DNA from: Persebacter sp051008975
GTDB taxonomy: Bacteria; Pseudomonadota; Gammaproteobacteria; Tethybacterales; Persebacteraceae
Length of the DNA: 7,668 nucleotides
Reading direction: 5' to 3'
Assembly (NCBI GenBank): GCA_051008975.1
Contig: JBPCXA010000191.1
Coordinates: 1 to 7,668 of the forward strand
Part shown: positions 6,813 to 7,668 of the stretch, in pieces
Layout of the letters: every line of letters starts with the position of its first letter
How positions within the stretch are numbered: the stretch's first letter is position 1
The notes under the pieces: generated by a model
What the model was told of the DNA's origin: nothing
The model's input: only the letters and a program-made list of their open reading frames with translations
The model's database searches: none
Program-made: the position numbers and the translations under genes

Positions 6813-6858
6813 CGCCGTCCTGCGGCGAAAGAGATTCCGGCTTTCGCCGGAATGGCGG
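6813..6858 (+). repeat. REP-like copy 1
   Basis: The core palindrome is at 6834-6853, with GAG at 6831-6833 and GGCGG after the core. The side hairpin is CGCCG (6813-6817), loop TCCTG, CGGCG (6823-6827). Confidence 0.85.
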
Positions 6859-6885
6859 CACTTTTAACCTCTTAATTAAAATACA

Positions 6886-6928
6886 CCATTCCGGCGAAAG
6901 CCGGAATCTCTTTGCGCGACAGCGCAAA
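6886..6928 (-). repeat. REP-like copy 2 (inverted)
   Basis: The core is at 6888-6907, perfect, in opposite orientation to copy 1, with CTC at 6908-6910. The side hairpin is TTTGCGC (6911-6917), loop GACA, GCGCAAA (6922-6928): a perfect stem with a sequence different from the other copies. Confidence 0.85.
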
Positions 6929-6934
6929 CGGCGG

Positions 6935-6979
6935 ATTCGCCTCCGGCGAATGAGATTCCGGCTTTCGCCGGAATGGCGG
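6935..6979 (+). repeat. REP-like copy 3
   Basis: The core is at 6955-6974, perfect, followed by GGCGG. The side hairpin is ATTCGCC (6935-6941), loop TCC, GGCGAAT (6945-6951). Confidence 0.85.
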
Positions 6980-7036
6980 GTTCTTTTTGTCTTTGCGGAC
7001 AATACCGAATTCGGCGGTATCCGAAAATATAAAATA

Positions 7037-7103
7037 CCGCCATTCCGGCGAAAGTTTATCCTCGCGAACGCGGGGACCGGAATCTCTTTCGCCGCAAGGC
7101 GAA
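7037..7103 (-). repeat. REP-like copy 4 (inverted, interrupted by a nested palindrome)
   Basis: The left core arm ATTCCGGCGAAAG (7042-7054) and right arm CCGGAAT (7077-7083) are split by 22 extra nt. Within the extra stretch, TCCTCGCG (7059-7066) pairs with CGCGGGGA (7069-7076). The side hairpin is TTCGCC (7088-7093), loop GCAA, GGCGAA (7098-7103). Confidence 0.8.
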
Positions 7104-7145
7104 TCCGCCGCCGCCGCCGCCCAAAAATTTATTTTGCATTCGGCG

Positions 7146-7184
7146 AAAAAAAAAGTTGCACTTTGGGGAATTTTTGTGTATAAT
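7146..7184 (+). promoter_or_regulatory. Strong sigma70-type promoter with upstream A-tract
   Basis: TTGCAC (7156-7161), a 17-nt spacer and a perfect TATAAT (7179-7184). Nine A (7146-7154) directly upstream of the -35 could act as an UP element. The predicted transcription start is near 7191. This is the best promoter match in the window and points at the leader ORF and exported protein downstream. Confidence 0.8.
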
Positions 7185-7220
7185 TCCAAAAGCGTCCGTA
7201 GGGGCGTGATTTTAAGCATT

Positions 7221-7226
7221 AAGGAG
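7221..7226 (+). promoter_or_regulatory. Ribosome binding site of the leader ORF
   Basis: AAGGAG lies 7 nt before ATG at 7234. It is the only good ribosome site between the promoter and the exported-protein frame, whose own ATG (7332) has none apart from the G run. Confidence 0.75.
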
Positions 7227-7233
7227 CATTTGT

Positions 7234-7392
7234 ATGAAAAACTTCATTTTTACGATTCGCCGCCCGTACGGGGCGGTTTTTGGCGCGATTAGCGCCATTT
7301 TTGCGGTGCAACAAGGGGGGGGGGGGGGGCGATGTTTAACCCCCTGTCTTTCGCCCTTAAATTCGCCTTTTGCAGTGCGATTTTCGCGCTGA
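7234..7392 (+). CDS. Leader ORF, 52 aa as read here; alternative N-terminus of the exported protein
   Basis: The ATG at 7234 follows a strong promoter and AAGGAG. As read, it encodes MKNFIFTIRRPYGAVFGAIS, then AIFAVQQ, five Gly from the G run, and an out-of-frame tail ending at TGA 7390-7392. With 13 or 16 G the frame would continue into the exported-protein ORF through its ATG at 7332. With 14 G it would stop at TAA a few codons after the run. The N-terminus is hydrophobic and could be a membrane or signal segment, or a leader peptide read through the two terminator-like hairpins it overlaps. I do not recognise it. It is either a real short peptide or the 5' exon-like portion of a phase-variable gene caught off-frame; a homopolymer sequencing error would also give this picture. 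Confidence 0.4.
   Translation: MKNFIFTIRRPYGAVFGAISAIFAVQQGGGGGRCLTPCLSPLNSPFAVRFSR
7260..7281 (+). terminator. Terminator-like hairpin 1 in the leader
   Basis: CCGCCC (7260-7265) pairs with GGGCGG (7271-7276) around loop GTACG, followed by TTTTT (7277-7281). It has the form of a short intrinsic terminator about 90 nt from the predicted transcription start. Confidence 0.6.
7281..7302 (+). terminator. Terminator-like hairpin 2 in the leader
   Basis: TGGCGC (7281-7286) pairs with GCGCCA (7292-7297) around loop GATTA, followed by TTTTT (7298-7302). It directly abuts hairpin 1, so the leader carries two tandem terminator-shaped structures before the exported-protein frame. Confidence 0.55.
7315..7329. 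repeat. Homopolymer run of 15 G upstream of the exported-protein ATG
   Basis: Fifteen consecutive G end 2 nt before ATG 7332. The run lies inside the leader ORF and sets its frame relative to the exported protein. A run this long is expected to vary by slipped-strand mispairing, and it could also form a G-quadruplex in DNA or mRNA next to the start codon. Confidence 0.95.
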
Positions 7393-7668
7393 CCGGGACG
7401 GCGTTTGCGGCGGAAGATTTCGCCGTTGTCGCCGACAAAAACGCCGCCGAAAGCGGCGGTGCGAAAATCGGCGAAGGATTCCGCTATTCCGAATTTTTGC
7501 AATACGGCGGTTTCAACCCGTCGACAAAAACGGATCTTTCTGCGCATCCGTTCTCGTTAAATTCCGAACCTTTTGATTTGCCCGCCGATGAATTCGGGGC
7601 GGTGGAGGGCGGCGGCGGTTTGATCGAATTTCTTTCGTCGCCGCTGGGCGGATTTGTGATCGCGGCGG
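7332..7668 (+). CDS. Exported protein of unknown function, 5' part (runs off window)
   Basis: The first 112 residues are visible and the frame is open to the window end. Residues 1-26 make a clear Sec signal peptide: MFNPLSFALK, a hydrophobic core (FAFCSAIFAL) and TGTAFA with an AxA cleavage site before AEDF. There is no lipobox around the Cys. The mature part is unrecognised, mildly acidic and rich in Gly, Phe and Ser (AESGGAKIGEGFRYSEFLQ, GGFNPSTKTDLSAHPFSL, EGGGGLIEFLSSPLGGFVIA). This could suit an outer-membrane, periplasmic or surface protein, but no family is claimed. ATG 7332 has no normal Shine-Dalgarno, only the 15 G run 2 nt upstream. Efficient translation may therefore need the upstream start at 7234 in the right frame. 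Expression is likely governed by the promoter at 7156-7184 and the leader elements. Confidence 0.7.
   Translation, partial: MFNPLSFALKFAFCSAIFALTGTAFAAEDFAVVADKNAAESGGAKIGEGFRYSEFLQYGGFNPSTKTDLSAHPFSLNSEPFDLPADEFGAVEGGGGLIEFLSSPLGGFVIAA

Larger units (their letters stand above)
6813..7103. repeat. Cluster of four REP/REPIN-like palindromic repeats
   Basis: The gene-free stretch 6791-7155 is filled mainly by four copies of one element with alternating orientation (+,-,+,-). Each has a 20-bp palindrome core, ATTCCGGCTTTCGCCGGAAT or its equivalent. A GAG trinucleotide lies on one side, with a second short hairpin beyond it. Copies 1/2 and 3/4 face each other across AT-rich spacers, as in REPIN or BIME doublets. 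Short reading frames across this region repeat the words FRLSPEW and FRRKPES in several frames, which is translated repeat rather than protein. The rest holds a small dyad, ATACCG/CGGTAT (7002-7020), and five CCG units (7105-7119). Confidence 0.85.

Noticed and set aside
6813..7103. A CRISPR array
   Set aside because: The repeats alternate in orientation, are themselves palindromic, have unequal spacing and lack uniform spacers. No cas genes are visible.
7105..7119. Five CCG units as a variable trinucleotide repeat
   Set aside because: Short CCG/GCC strings are common in this GC-rich sequence, including within aceB. This one lies outside any gene and promoter element.
6787..7219. Several small frames with repeated FRLSPEW or FRRKPES words
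   Set aside because: These are translations of the palindromic repeats in different frames, and no ribosome site or independent coding signal is present.
7315..7329. The G run as a simple sequencing artefact
   Set aside because: Its length may well be miscounted by a base, but the existence of a long run is not in doubt. The frame question is kept as a finding with the read-level check stated.

Overview
The window looks like a GC-rich Gram-negative bacterium, most likely a proteobacterium. The evidence is the gene families present (Bcp peroxiredoxin, CoA-acylating methylmalonate-semialdehyde dehydrogenase, malate synthase A, a two-part VC_2705-type sodium:solute symporter), clear Shine-Dalgarno sites, Sec signal peptides and REP-like palindromes. 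The species cannot be named from sequence alone.

Layout. Positions 1-344 hold the 3' end of a Bcp-type peroxiredoxin gene (+), followed 38 bp later by an mmsA-type aldehyde dehydrogenase (383-1876, +). A convergent junction with a run of 14 C follows. On the minus strand lie malate synthase aceB (3945-2380) and, overlapping its end by 17 bp, a small exported SNase-like nuclease (2396-1938). A 229-bp divergent regulatory region (3946-4174) separates aceB from a plus-strand symporter pair: a DUF4212 small subunit (4175-4498) and a large SSS-family subunit (4525-6354). After a strong hairpin comes a small YggT-like membrane protein (6425-6790).

From 6791 to about 7155 there is no gene. This stretch holds four 20-bp palindromic repeats in alternating orientation, each with a second, sequence-variable hairpin on the same side (REPIN/BIME-like). 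One copy carries a nested palindrome. The right end is the most unusual part. A near-consensus sigma70 promoter behind an A-tract (7146-7184) leads to a small ORF with a good ribosome site (7234). That ORF is crossed by two tandem terminator-shaped hairpins, then a run of 15 G, then 2 nt later the ATG of an unrecognised exported protein (7332 to window end). The G-run length decides whether the well-started upstream frame fuses to the exported protein (13 or 16 G) or ends early (14 or 15 G). This has the form of a phase-variable and possibly attenuated expression switch.

How the genes fit together. The symporter pair (probably for acetate or another small carboxylate) and the divergent malate synthase fit uptake of a C2 compound and its assimilation through the glyoxylate bypass. 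MmsA would feed propionyl-CoA and acetyl-CoA from valine, propionate or inositol breakdown. The nuclease and the right-end exported protein are extracytoplasmic, and no metabolic link to their neighbours is visible.
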